Positions 54,625 through 63,638 of a stretch of 64,000 nt of DNA are shown one piece after another. The DNA is from Paraburkholderia tropica (GTDB lineage: Bacteria; Pseudomonadota; Gammaproteobacteria; Burkholderiales; Burkholderiaceae). The stretch lies in the NCBI RefSeq assembly GCF_900109265.1, contig NZ_FNZM01000026.1:1-64000 (forward strand). Reading direction: 5' to 3'. A program made the position numbers and the translations under genes. Numbering within the stretch: position 1 is the first letter of the stretch; every line of letters starts with the position of its first letter. Below the pieces are notes generated by a model. The model saw nothing but the letters and a program-made list of their open reading frames with translations, made no database searches and had not been told where the DNA came from.

Positions 54625-56004
54625 CTAGGCCGGTCCGGACACGGAATCCGGAATAATGAGTTTCGTCACTGCAGGTTTGAAGGCGCTATCGCGTATCTTC
54701 AGCACTTTCATGCCCTGGTACAACCTGCCATCCGTCTCCTCCAGCTCCATACCGATAACATTGTCGAACAGGCTCAGCGCCTCGGTAGCCTGCATGTCAA
54801 GCGGCCCGCTTCCGGTCGTTTCCCACGTGCAAACCAGGGTGACACCCATCACGCGTAGCTGATTGGTCAATGCGGCCAGAAATTCGGTGAAACGGTGACG
54901 GTCGGCACTCGCCCGATCAAAGCCGGCCAGTCCGTCCACGACGACCCGTTGCACGTTTCGAGCCTGAACGGCATCAAGCAGCTGGTAGCCGAGTTTGTCG
55001 ATGACGTTTTCGGTCAACGGATTCCAGATCACGTCCACGGCGCCATCGGCAACCATGCGCTCCATATCGACGCCGAGTGCGCGCGCCTTGCTCGCAAGAC
55101 GGGCGGGACTTTCATAGAATCCAAAATGCAATGCGGGTGTCTCCGCAGTCGCCAGACGCAGGAAATTCAAGCCAAAGCTCGTCTTGCCGCTGCCGCCGGT
55201 TCCGATAACCGCCGTCGCCGAGCATGCGGGCAGGCCGCCACTAATTTGCTGGTCAAGCTCGTCCACCCCGCTCGATACGCGTTCGCGCGGCGCGTGGTCT
55301 CTGCCCAAGGGCCGGGCGTAGAGGCTTTCAAATCTGGGATAAACCGCGATGCCGGTGCCGTCAATGAGATAGTGATGAAGGCCACCGAGTGCAGCGCTTC
55401 CCCGGGACTTGGAGACTCGAAGCTGGCGTACTGTCCGCGATCCGGAGAGGCATTCCTCCAGCTGAATTACACCGTCCACCATCGTATGTTCCGGGCTTGA
55501 CTCGTCAATTCTTGCACTGGTCAGAAAAAGCACGGTGCAACCGCTGAAGGATGCATGCCCCTGTAGCTCCGCCACAAATGTCTTGACGTCGAGTGACGTG
55601 GGGGCGCTCTCGCGTGCGTTGAGCAATCCGTCAAGAATCAGCATTGTCGTGCCTTGGCGCGCAATCTCCTTGCGTAACATTTCCACAAGTGCGCCCAGGC
55701 CGTCGACGCGTAGTGTGCGGAAAAGGCTCAGATATGTGACGTCCCTTCCTACGAAGTCGGATTCATAGAACTCCAGCGTCGACAGGGATTGGAAAAGACG
55801 CTCGTGTGTTTCAGCCAGCAGTGTGATGTACAGGACCTTTGCGCCCTGACGCGCCTGGCCGAAAGCGATCTGGTTCGCGAGAATAGTCTTGCCCGCTCCG
55901 GGCCGCCCCTGGAGAATGTAGGCGGAGCCGGCTATGAGGCCCCCGCCGAGAACCGCATCTAGTCCAGGTACGTGACTGTTCAGGCGGGTGAGTGTCTTGT
56001 GCAT
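54625..56004 (-). CDS. KaiC-like circadian-type ATPase (two-domain)
   Basis: The 459-aa protein has two RecA-fold KaiC domains. Walker A motifs are GRPGAGKT (residues 33-40) and GTGGSGKT (268-275), each followed by a Walker B-like strand (MLILDGLLN and RVVVDGLAG). The N-terminal MHKTLTRLNSHVPGLDAVLG is the usual KaiC domain start. Canonical KaiC is about 520 residues; the shorter length and absent KaiA/KaiB place it with KaiC-like signalling ATPases, not clocks. It likely works with the receiver downstream. The ribosome site is weak. Confidence 0.88.
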   Translation of the reverse strand: MHKTLTRLNSHVPGLDAVLGGGLIAGSAYILQGRPGAGKTILANQIAFGQARQGAKVLYITLLAETHERLFQSLSTLEFYESDFVGRDVTYLSLFRTLRVDGLGALVEMLRKEIARQGTTMLILDGLLNARESAPTSLDVKTFVAELQGHASFSGCTVLFLTSARIDESSPEHTMVDGVIQLEECLSGSRTVRQLRVSKSRGSAALGGLHHYLIDGTGIAVYPRFESLYARPLGRDHAPRERVSSGVDELDQQISGGLPACSATAVIGTGGSGKTSFGLNFLRLATAETPALHFGFYESPARLASKARALGVDMERMVADGAVDVIWNPLTENVIDKLGYQLLDAVQARNVQRVVVDGLAGFDRASADRHRFTEFLAALTNQLRVMGVTLVCTWETTGSGPLDMQATEALSLFDNVIGMELEETDGRLYQGMKVLKIRDSAFKPAVTKLIIPDSVSGPA

Positions 56005-56663
56005 CGCGTCGTCGCTTTGGCTGCAGAGGTTGGCCGGTTTCGGCCCAGACGACCGCCGGGTCGGGGTCGCATGATGGCATTATGCGTCACCTGGACGGCG
56101 TCTGCCATGCTTCGGCGGCGCGAACGGTGGCGCGGTAGCGGGCAAGGCCTCCGGGACCGGTAAGGCGGGCGCCCCATTTTTCCCTTCACAACGCTCGAGG
56201 CGCAGCGCGGCGGCGTGTGAAGAAACACTGGAGTGGTACGTGAGGGAACTTCGTTAGCGGGCAACGAACATTCCCACCACCGCGACCGCGATGAACGCCC
56301 TTGCGTCTCCGGCTTTTAACAGTCCCGCGATTGCGAACTTTCTCATCACGCTGGTGCTGGCGCCCATCAGCTAGCGTTGCCTGCCGAGCGCTGGGCCCAA
56401 TCGCGCGAGCCGGACCGTTCGATGGGATCGATGACCGCCTCGGGCTCAAAATGTTGATGGTTGGCGCGATCTTCGTCAGCCACTCTCGATCTCCGTCGCG
56501 ACCGAATGGCGGTCGCCCGGCGTCGCCGCGCAGATTCCGTTCCGAAGGGGGAAGTTGGAAAGCCTACCGCAGGCGGCATGGTCATGTTATGAATGCGGGC
56601 ACCAAACGCGTGATTAGATGTAGCGACTCGTATCGCGTTTTCTAAGCCGAAGGAGACCAAAGT
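56005..56663. other. Intergenic stretch with minor remnants
   Basis: About 650 bases. A 27-codon frame at about 56293 (MNALASPAFNSPAIANFLIT...) could be a remnant of a membrane protein, but it has no ribosome site. Nothing else is supported. Confidence 0.35.
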
Positions 56664-56983
56664 TGGATGATGAAAAGAAGTGGAACCCCGGTGCACTCGC
56701 CGGCCGGCTTGCGCAGCAGATGATCGAACTTGAACTCACCTGGAGTGAGGCCGTGGCGATTCTCGGCCTTGCTGCGAAAACTATCGCGCAGGCCGCAGCT
56801 TCTGCCGGGAGAGGCGATACGAACCGGTTTGTCGAGAAAGGTCGTCGACAATTGCTTGGCGCATTCGATTGCGAGGTGCGGGTAACCGTTAAGGATCGCG
56901 CCCCAGCACGAAATGACGAGGATCCAGGCAATCCCTCGTTGGCGACCGCCCGCCGCCGCGGCGGGAATAGCAAACTCCACTGA
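56663..56983 (+). CDS. 106-aa hypothetical protein, paralogue 1
   Basis: From TTG at 56663, with AGGAG 8 bases upstream, the 106-aa product reads MDDEKKWNPGALAGRLAQQM and continues with IELELTWSEAVAILGLAAKT. It is all-helical in character. It is clearly paralogous to the 106-aa protein at 60915: by eye 33 of the first 48 residues are identical. The C-termini (RRRGGNSKLH and QRRNNRKYH) align less well. The function is unknown; no HTH motif was identified with confidence. Confidence 0.6.
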   Translation: MDDEKKWNPGALAGRLAQQMIELELTWSEAVAILGLAAKTIAQAAASAGRGDTNRFVEKGRRQLLGAFDCEVRVTVKDRAPARNDEDPGNPSLATARRRGGNSKLH

Positions 56984-57221
56984 AGACAGGGTCGGCAGAG
57001 AATCAATTAAAAGTCAGCGAACAGACTATTCGCACGACGGTCGTTCATTTTTGATGGTCGAGACGGTGCATAAAACAGGATCGATCACAGTGCGAGCTCC
57101 GCCGCTGTCGCAAGCTAATCTTCGTGGCCAACTACGACAAATGGAGGGCGCGATTCGCTGACCTATAATCGTTGAGCCGTTCTAACGCAGCACGACTCAT
57201 CACGGTCGACCGGAGGGATAT

Positions 57222-57482
57222 ATGCCAGCCTTCGAGCAAGAGCCTGCCCCGCTGACGCAGGGCCCCGCAGCTGTCGTTGATCACTTTCTTATGATGTATC
57301 TTTGGGGTGCCAGCGGGCGCCTCTTGCCGCCGGGGAGGGCGATGCATTGGGCAAAGCTCCTGCAGGAGAGGGGGATGATTCTGCGTCGCATTCACCGGCA
57401 TGTTACCACTGGCTTTATGAGCACTATCAGGACTATTCCCACAGCGGGCCGCCTTATGCCAGTCGCAAAAACAGGCCATTGA
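57222..57482 (+). CDS. Small hypothetical protein, possibly frameshifted
   Basis: The 86-aa product (MPAFEQEPAPLTQGPAAVVD...) has GGAGGGATAT before ATG, a good ribosome site. After about residue 50 the overlapping frame (YHWLYEHYQDYSHSGPPYAS) looks more protein-like than this one. A frameshift near 57390 is therefore possible. No family recognised. Confidence 0.4.
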   Translation: MPAFEQEPAPLTQGPAAVVDHFLMMYLWGASGRLLPPGRAMHWAKLLQERGMILRRIHRHVTTGFMSTIRTIPTAGRLMPVAKTGH

Positions 57483-57819
57483 ATCTGTCAGCGATTAAGT
57501 CGTAGTGCGATAGACCGGGAGGAACAAATCGAGCCGCCGGTCTTTTCCCCCGGAATCAACCCTGACATTTGCGACGCAGACGTGCGCCTCGACAATCCGG
57601 CCAACCCGACTGACACGTTTTGACGGCTTTCCGCTGCCCGCGTCCGCGCGAGGCAACTGGTTGCTTGTATTCTCGCGAAACCGGGCACCGAAGACTACAC
57701 GCGCGACGATCGCTCATACCGGTGCGCTCGCGGCGTCGAGAAGGCTGGACTGCTCGAGGGCGCCAGAGGCGCGGCCCGATGGCTAAGTTTGCGAAAAGAG
57801 GACTGGAAGGTTACAGGTT
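57483..57819. other. Upstream region of the hybrid kinase
   Basis: About 340 bases without a supported gene before the hybrid kinase. The kinase start has AGGTTACAGGTT upstream, a weak site. Confidence 0.35.
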
Positions 57820-60153
57820 ATGGGAAACGATGCCTGGCAAGCGGGGCTGGTAGACAGCCTTGAAGAATATGCGATTTTCAGACTGACGCCCCTCGGGAAG
57901 GTCGCTAGCTGGAATGCGGGCGCCGCGAAGATATTTGGCTATGACTCAGCGGATGTCATCGGGGAGCCTGCGTACCGTTTTTGTGCTGGCGATGACGAGC
58001 GCGCGGAAGACATCGTTCACAGCGCGCTCGCTGCGGTTCGGCAGCAAGGGCACTTTGAAACTGAACGGTGGAGCGCGCGCAAGGACGGATCCCGATTCTG
58101 GGCGAACATCCTGATTGTTCCGCTCGACTCGGATGACGATGAGTCTGGCGGCTTTGGGGTCGTTATTCGGGACGGCACGGACAAACGGGTGGCCCACGAG
58201 GCGGTGCTCGAGAGCGAGCGTCGATTCCGGCTGCTTGTCCAAGGCGTTACCGACTATTCACTTTTCATGCTCTCTCCGGAAGGTCTCGTCACCAACTGGA
58301 ACCTGGGCGCGTCGCGTATCAAGGGCTACGAAGCCAGTGAGGTGCTCGGCACACATTTCCGCCGCTTCTACGTTCCAGAGGACGCAGCTCGGGGCCTGCC
58401 GGAAAAAGGCCTCCAGATTGCGACCGCCATGGGTCGCTACGAGACTGAAGGCTGGCGCGTCCGCAAGGACGGTAGCCGCTTCTGGGCAAATGTGGTCATT
58501 GACGCCATCCGGGATGAGAGCGGCAAACTGGTTGGTTTCGCGAAGATTACCCGTGACGTAACGGATCGAAAAACCGCTCAGGAGCAACTCGAAAAGGCGC
58601 GGGCGGCGCTCCTTCAGGCCCAAAAAATGGAGGCGATCGGTAAGCTTACGGGCGGCGTAGCGCACGATTTCAACAATGTTCTCCAGGTGTTGCGGGGCAA
58701 TCTCGAACTGCTCGAGCGTCGGCATTCACGCGATGTCTGGTCCCGCGAGCGCGTCACCAAGGCGCTCGATGCTGCCGATCAGGGTGCAAACCTGGCATCC
58801 CAGTTACTTGCCTTCGGCCGCCGGCAGCCCCTCGAGCCCGTGGCCACCAATCTGGGGGCGATGCTCCGCAGCATGGACGATATGCTCCGGCGCGCCCTCG
58901 GCGAAACGATAAGCGTCGAGACAGTGGTTGCCGGTGGTCTGTGGAATACACTGGTCGATCCCAACCGGCTGGAAAATGTCGTGCTGAATCTCGCGATCAA
59001 TGCGCGCGACGCGATGCCGGGCGGAGGCAAACTCACACTTGAACTGTCCAACGCCATGCTGGACGACCAGTATGGTGCACTGCCCGCGGACGTGCCGCCC
59101 GGACAGTACGTACTGCTCGCGATCAGCGACACCGGCACTGGCATGACGCCCCAGGTGCTGGAGCGCGCCCTCGAGCCATATTTCACCACGAAGCCTGAGG
59201 GCGAAGGCACGGGCCTAGGATTGAGCATGGCCTATGGATTCGTAAGCCAAAGCCACGGCCACCTGCGAATCTACACTGAAGAGGGCCACGGGACAACGGT
59301 GAAGGTGTACCTGCCTCGGACTCTGGACGAGGTCGCCGAGGTCCCGGACAGTCAACCTGTAATGCAGGGGGGCGGGACGGAGACAATACTGGTGGTTGAA
59401 GACGACCCACTTGTACGTTCCACGGCAGTCGAGATGCTTTCCGAGCTTGGTTATACGGTACTGAAGGCAGCCGATCCGCAAGGTGCCATCGTGATCCTGA
59501 ACAGCGGAGCGCGTGTCGATCTGCTCTTTTCGGATGTGGTCATGCCGGGGCCTTTGCGCAGTACCGAGATGGCCCGGATGGCATTAAAGAATATGCCAGA
59601 TCTCAAGGTGCTCTTCACTTCCGGCTACACCCAGAACGCCATCGTGCACGCGGGGCGGCTCGACCCTGGTGTGCATCTGCTAGGCAAGCCGTACAGCCGC
59701 ACGCAGTTGGCAAACAAGGTCCGCACCGTACTGGACCGGCCCGCATCGTTGCCCGTGAGCCGCGACATCACCGCACCGGTGGGCGCTCCAACCATGGACA
59801 GACGGGTACCGATCGTCGTAGTTGACGACGACGCGGCGTCATGCGACGCAGTGAGCGAACTGCTCGCAGAAACGGGCTACGCGGTGACGAAAGCGTCAGA
59901 CTGCGAAACCGCGCTGGACGCCTTGGCGCAGTCGCGGGCGGCGGTCCTTATCACCGATGTAAGACTCGCCGGGCAGTCAGGGACGGAGCTGGCAGCGCGC
60001 GCCGTCGAGGCAGATCCTGCGCTCCGCGTCATTCTGATGTCCGGTGACCCGCCGCCCGGGCGGGACGAACTGCCGTTTTATTTTAGTTACCTTCGCAAGC
60101 CTTTTTCGGCCGATGAGCTGAACCTCGCAATCGTTTCGGTCATGAAGGCGTAG
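57820..60153 (+). CDS. PAS-PAS hybrid histidine kinase with two receivers
   Basis: The 777-aa protein has no membrane segments and appears cytosolic. Two PAS/PAC domains (YAIFRLTPLGKVASWNAGAA and YSLFMLSPEGLVTNWNLGAS) are followed by a DHp with GGVAHDFNNVLQV (His282). The HATPase_c domain has LVDPNRLENVVLNLAINARD and GTGLGLSMAYGFVSQ. Receiver 1 has phosphoacceptor Asp572 (LLFSDVVMPG) and receiver 2 has Asp713 (VLITDVRLAG). The HDFNN box marks the HisKA_4-like class common in soil proteobacteria. Paralogous 106-aa genes lie on both sides, at 56663 and 60915. The signal and target are unknown. Confidence 0.93.
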   Translation: MGNDAWQAGLVDSLEEYAIFRLTPLGKVASWNAGAAKIFGYDSADVIGEPAYRFCAGDDERAEDIVHSALAAVRQQGHFETERWSARKDGSRFWANILIVPLDSDDDESGGFGVVIRDGTDKRVAHEAVLESERRFRLLVQGVTDYSLFMLSPEGLVTNWNLGASRIKGYEASEVLGTHFRRFYVPEDAARGLPEKGLQIATAMGRYETEGWRVRKDGSRFWANVVIDAIRDESGKLVGFAKITRDVTDRKTAQEQLEKARAALLQAQKMEAIGKLTGGVAHDFNNVLQVLRGNLELLERRHSRDVWSRERVTKALDAADQGANLASQLLAFGRRQPLEPVATNLGAMLRSMDDMLRRALGETISVETVVAGGLWNTLVDPNRLENVVLNLAINARDAMPGGGKLTLELSNAMLDDQYGALPADVPPGQYVLLAISDTGTGMTPQVLERALEPYFTTKPEGEGTGLGLSMAYGFVSQSHGHLRIYTEEGHGTTVKVYLPRTLDEVAEVPDSQPVMQGGGTETILVVEDDPLVRSTAVEMLSELGYTVLKAADPQGAIVILNSGARVDLLFSDVVMPGPLRSTEMARMALKNMPDLKVLFTSGYTQNAIVHAGRLDPGVHLLGKPYSRTQLANKVRTVLDRPASLPVSRDITAPVGAPTMDRRVPIVVVDDDAASCDAVSELLAETGYAVTKASDCETALDALAQSRAAVLITDVRLAGQSGTELAARAVEADPALRVILMSGDPPPGRDELPFYFSYLRKPFSADELNLAIVSVMKA

Positions 60154-60601
60154 CGCCGCAACATGGCATGGACGCGCCGCTGCGGGCCTGAGCACAGGCT
60201 TATGTCACGCGACCACGTTACCGTATTTCGAGCGCCAGCGCGGCGATTTCGGGCCCACTTCGCCGGTGCGTTCGATGTGCGCCGGGAGGACCCAGAGATT
60301 CGAGTGCAGATGATGAGGAATTGCGCGGTGTTGCGCAGCGCGTTTTCCACCGTGAACGCGAACTCGGGAGTGAAAGCGCGGCAAGTCGATCGCGCAGTCG
60401 GGTGTGAGCACGACGTTCCGGCACGCGAGCAGCGCCGGGCGAATCACGGGTTCGCCCTCGAACACATCCAGCCTGCAGCTCACGGCGACGGTGAAGCAGA
60501 ACGCCGAAAACGCGCGTCAGGCTGTATTCGAACCATACCGCTTCTTGACGCGTTCGGGACTATGGCGGCTGGACGAGTTTCACTGTTGGCGTGAGGTTGT
60601 C
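60154..60601 (-). pseudogene. D-2-hydroxyacid dehydrogenase C-terminal remnant
   Basis: On the minus strand, LDVFEGEPVIRPALLACRNV followed by VLTPDCA matches the C-terminal catalytic loop of D-isomer 2-hydroxyacid dehydrogenases (LDVFExEP..P.LL...NVVLTPH). The catalytic histidine is replaced, and the continuing sequence is shifted into other frames. The NAD-binding domain is absent. It is a broken gene end; the region holds nothing else supportable. Confidence 0.55.
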
Positions 60602-60808
60602 ATGAAGAAAATGTGGCTATCTGTCGAGAAAGCGGTTTCCGATGGCACCCCCTGCGAATTGATGTTCGCAGACGACCGCGCAATTTACCAAGATGCCGGC
60701 CCATTCTTCTTGCATGGAGACGGGCGGTGGTATCGGATCGTGCCGCCAATGCAGGAGGACAGGGTACCCACTCACTATCGTCCTTTGTGGTGGCTTCTGG
60801 AATCGTAG
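60602..60808 (+). CDS. Small hypothetical protein
   Basis: The 68-aa product (MKKMWLSVEKAVSDGTPCEL...) has a strand-helix layout ending with RVPTHYRPLWWLLES. GAGG lies 6 bases before ATG. It precedes the 106-aa paralogue by about 105 bases on the same strand. No family recognised. Confidence 0.5.
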   Translation: MKKMWLSVEKAVSDGTPCELMFADDRAIYQDAGPFFLHGDGRWYRIVPPMQEDRVPTHYRPLWWLLES

Positions 60809-60914
60809 TTTCCTGCTGCATTGTCATGCTCACGCTATGATTGAGCATCGGCACAGACGCAGGGACGAGCGCCCGGATGCCGGTGCTTCAATGGCAAGGA
60901 TCAGGGTTGAAATG

Positions 60915-61235
60915 ATGGACGGGGAAAAGAACACCAATATTGGCGCGATAGTCGGCCGACTGCTGCAGCAGATGATCGAGCTTGGACTGACATGGGAGCA
61001 GGCGGTCGCGGTTTTCGGAATCGCAGCGAAAGCGTTGGCCCAGGCGGCTGCTAGTGCGAATGGCAAGGAGGCGACGGATTACCGGGAAATCGCGCGTCAG
61101 GGCCTGCTTGAGGCATTCGACCGCGAAGTTAACGTCGTCGTCACGAACGCTGGGTTGGAGCAGAATGAAAATGAAATGGAAGGCAATGCATTGCTTGCTA
61201 TCGCCCAGCGCCGGAATAACCGGAAATACCACTGA
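60915..61235 (+). CDS. 106-aa hypothetical protein, paralogue 2
   Basis: The 106-aa product (MDGEKNTNIGAIVGRLLQQM, then IELGLTWEQAVAVFGIAAKA) is the paralogue of the protein at 56663, with the same length and about two thirds identity over the first 48 residues. The start at 60915 was chosen to match its paralogue; upstream in-frame ATGs exist. It is helical and slightly acidic. The function is unknown. Confidence 0.6.
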   Translation: MDGEKNTNIGAIVGRLLQQMIELGLTWEQAVAVFGIAAKALAQAAASANGKEATDYREIARQGLLEAFDREVNVVVTNAGLEQNENEMEGNALLAIAQRRNNRKYH

Positions 61236-61349
61236 GCCGAATTTGCGAACCTCAGCAGCACGCAATTTTCGAGCCGCCTGCGGCCTACGAGCGTACCCGG
61301 CATTTCCGAGCGCGCGGGAGCTCGTAAGCCTGAATATCGGGCGTCGGAC

Positions 61350-61754
61350 CTAAGCCACGGTTACGCCATGGCAACCGGAAAATTCAAAGATCTCATGCGC
61401 GGACTCGGGCGAACTCGCGCCAACGAGTGCCTTTACACGTTCTGCAAGGGCCGCCGACGTGGTGACGGGGATAACCGGCAGCTTTCTGTTTGCCGCCGCG
61501 TTGATCTGGTGAAAGCCTTCGATCCATCGTAGCGAGGATTCGGTGGGTACCACCAGCGGCATTTCAAACATGTCCTTGTCGAGGTAACGGGCGTGCAGGT
61601 CGATTCGCGCCGGATTCAGATAATAGAGGTCGTTCGATTCCATTACGGCCTTCAGCCTAGCCGTATCGGCGATGACGATCACCTGCGTGTCATTTTCGTC
61701 GAGCGCATCGTCGAGATGGCCGAGGGTGTTGGAGAACAGCGAGCATTTGATCAT
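61350..61754 (-). CDS. Hypothetical protein
   Basis: The 134-aa product (MIKCSLFSNTLGHLDDALDE...) has alternating strands and helices, with VIVIADTARLKAVMESNDLY and LPVIPVTTSAALAERVKALV. It looks like an alpha/beta protein. It starts in an AT-rich region divergent from the DUF1016 nuclease gene. I do not recognise the family. Divergent pairing with a nuclease gene hints at an accessory or defence module, which is only a guess. Confidence 0.6.
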   Translation of the reverse strand: MIKCSLFSNTLGHLDDALDENDTQVIVIADTARLKAVMESNDLYYLNPARIDLHARYLDKDMFEMPLVVPTESSLRWIEGFHQINAAANRKLPVIPVTTSAALAERVKALVGASSPESAHEIFEFSGCHGVTVA

Positions 61755-61835
61755 TGGGCAGTCCCGTTGCTGGTGGTTGGTGGCATGATTTTATCTAACA
61801 TAATATAAATTATCGATATTTCAATTGGGGTTGAA

Positions 61836-61844
61836 TGCTATAAT
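61836..61844 (+). promoter_or_regulatory. Extended -10 promoter in AT-rich DNA
   Basis: TGCTATAAT is a perfect extended -10 motif (TGnTATAAT), 94 bases before the DUF1016 start. It lies in an unusually AT-rich stretch (about 61783-61850) for this GC-rich window. H-NS-type silencing of such DNA is likely. Confidence 0.5.
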
Positions 61845-61937
61845 GGAAACGTGGCCGCAGCTAGCACTGCTCGCTGTCTGACAGTACCCTGTACGCGTTC
61901 GCCCCGATCCGACAACCGCAGCCCAACAAAATCGCGC

Positions 61938-62979
61938 ATGACCAACGAGCCAGCCAATCCCGTCTGGGCCGAAGATTATCGAGACTGGCTCGCCGACGTC
62001 AAACAGCGCGTCGAGCACGCACGGCAACGCGCGGCGGCCAGCGTAAATCGCGAACTGGTAACCCTTTACTGGCAGATCGGACGCGACATTCTTGAGCGAC
62101 AACTGGCCCAGGGCTGGGGCGCCGGGGTTATCGACCGTCTGGCGCGCGATCTCAAGACGGCGTTTCCCGACATGCGTGGATTTTCCCCGCGCAACCTCAA
62201 ATACATGCGCGCGCTGGCCCAGGCGTTTCCGCAGCAGGAATTTGTGCAACAGCCCGTTGCACAATTACCGTGGTCCCACGTTGTCACCTTGCTCGACAAG
62301 CTTGACGACGCACCTCTGGTATGCGGGAAAATCCCTCGAACACGGCTGGTCGCGAAGCGTCCTGATCATGCAGATCGAGACCGCGGCGCACTCGCGTGCT
62401 GGCAACGCGGTGACAAATTTCGCCGACCGGCTGCCGTCGCCACAATCCGATCTCGCGCGGGACGCCCTGAAAGACCCGTATATCTTCGACTTCCTGGGCT
62501 TGACCGAAAGCGCTCAGGAGCGCGATATCGAGCGTGCGCTCACGCAGCACATCACCCGTTTCCTGCTCGAACTGGGCGCCGGCTTTGCTTTTGTTGGCCG
62601 CCAATACCGCCTGGAAATAGGCGGCGACGAATTCTTCATTGATCTGCTTTTCTACCACTTGAAGTTGCGATGCTATATCGTCGTCGAATTGAAAACGACG
62701 CCCTTCAAGCCTGAATACGCCGGACAACTCAATTTCTATCTGTCCGCGATTGACGCCCAAGTCAAGGCGCCGGAAGACCAGCCGACCATAGGGCTGCTGC
62801 TGTGCAAGGAGAAAAACCGGCTTGTGGCCGAATACGCCTTGCGTGGCATGGCTAAGCCGATGGGCGTAGCCGAATACCAGCTCATGCGTGAAGTGCCGCC
62901 AGCAATGGAAACAGGACTACCCACAATCGACCAGATCGAAGCCGAGCTCCGTCCAGACTTCCCTGACTCGACAAGTTAG
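61938..62979 (+). pseudogene. DUF1016/YhcG PD-(D/E)xK nuclease, frameshifted
   Basis: The N-terminal frame (from MTNEPANPVWAEDYRDWLAD) encodes the YhcG helical domain: SVNRELVTLYWQIGRDILER and FSPRNLKYMRALAQAFP. After LLDKLDDAPL the frame shifts near 62310. The second frame continues with LEHGWSRSVLIMQIETAAHS and the nuclease core (GGDEFFIDLLFYHLKLRCYI, then VVELKT) to residue TS at 62979. The D...ExK catalytic residues are intact in the C-terminal part. Such proteins are often mobile or defence-linked. One extra C, or two missing bases, explains the break. Confidence 0.8.
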
Positions 62980-63638
62980 TTATCGCGGCTGCGTTGAGTA
63001 GCGCCAGCCGGAGGCGCGAGTGTATCCGCGCCGCCCCACCCTCACTACCGCGCCTCAAACGCTCCATTCGTCACCAACTCGAAGCGCTCTGGGCGGGTAC
63101 GAAAAACCATCATTCACCGTCACTTGCGGACCACCGTTACAGCCTCCCCGTGACAGTATCAATTCAGCGCCCCGGAGGGCCACCGCAGGCACGCAACGTT
63201 CACCGGCGACCGATCAGAGTCGAGTCCGCATGCGCATCAGAACGCCCCACCCCTATCTGTGCCACGCGTTTCGTTCACCAGCCACACGTCACTGCCCACC
63301 GTAGCTAAACGCAAAAATGTCCCATTATTGCCGATGATAAGCGACATTTTGTCTTCTCCATGCCAATTCGCGCATCCTGTCACTATGTGCCCGTCCGGAC
63401 TGCAAGATCCCGACTCACTGACCGCTTAGTTGAGCATTCAGCACTTCCCCCTCCCGCCAAGCTTATGGAAAGCAGTCCGTTGAATGTCGCGGGTAGGCGT
63501 TCGGGTAAGATGATCTCGTTGATCGTTAGTTGCATTAAAGAGAGAGGCAACAGGTACTTCCTAGATGTTCGCCACAGGCGCCTTAACCTCCGTCTTTAAA
63601 GCCGAGTGCAGCGATATTTTTATCCCCGACCGGTCCGC
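62980..63638. other. Intergenic stretch
   Basis: About 650 bases with no supported gene. It contains the inverted repeat at 63314-63350. The remaining open frames are short and lack ribosome sites. Confidence 0.4.
63314..63350. repeat. 8-bp inverted repeat, possible mobile-element end
   Basis: AAAATGTC and GACATTTT flank 21 bases that include ATTATTGCCGATGATAAGC. Sequences of this style occur at ends of some insertion sequences, but no transposase gene is present nearby. A lone IS end or a protein-binding site are both possible. Confidence 0.3.
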
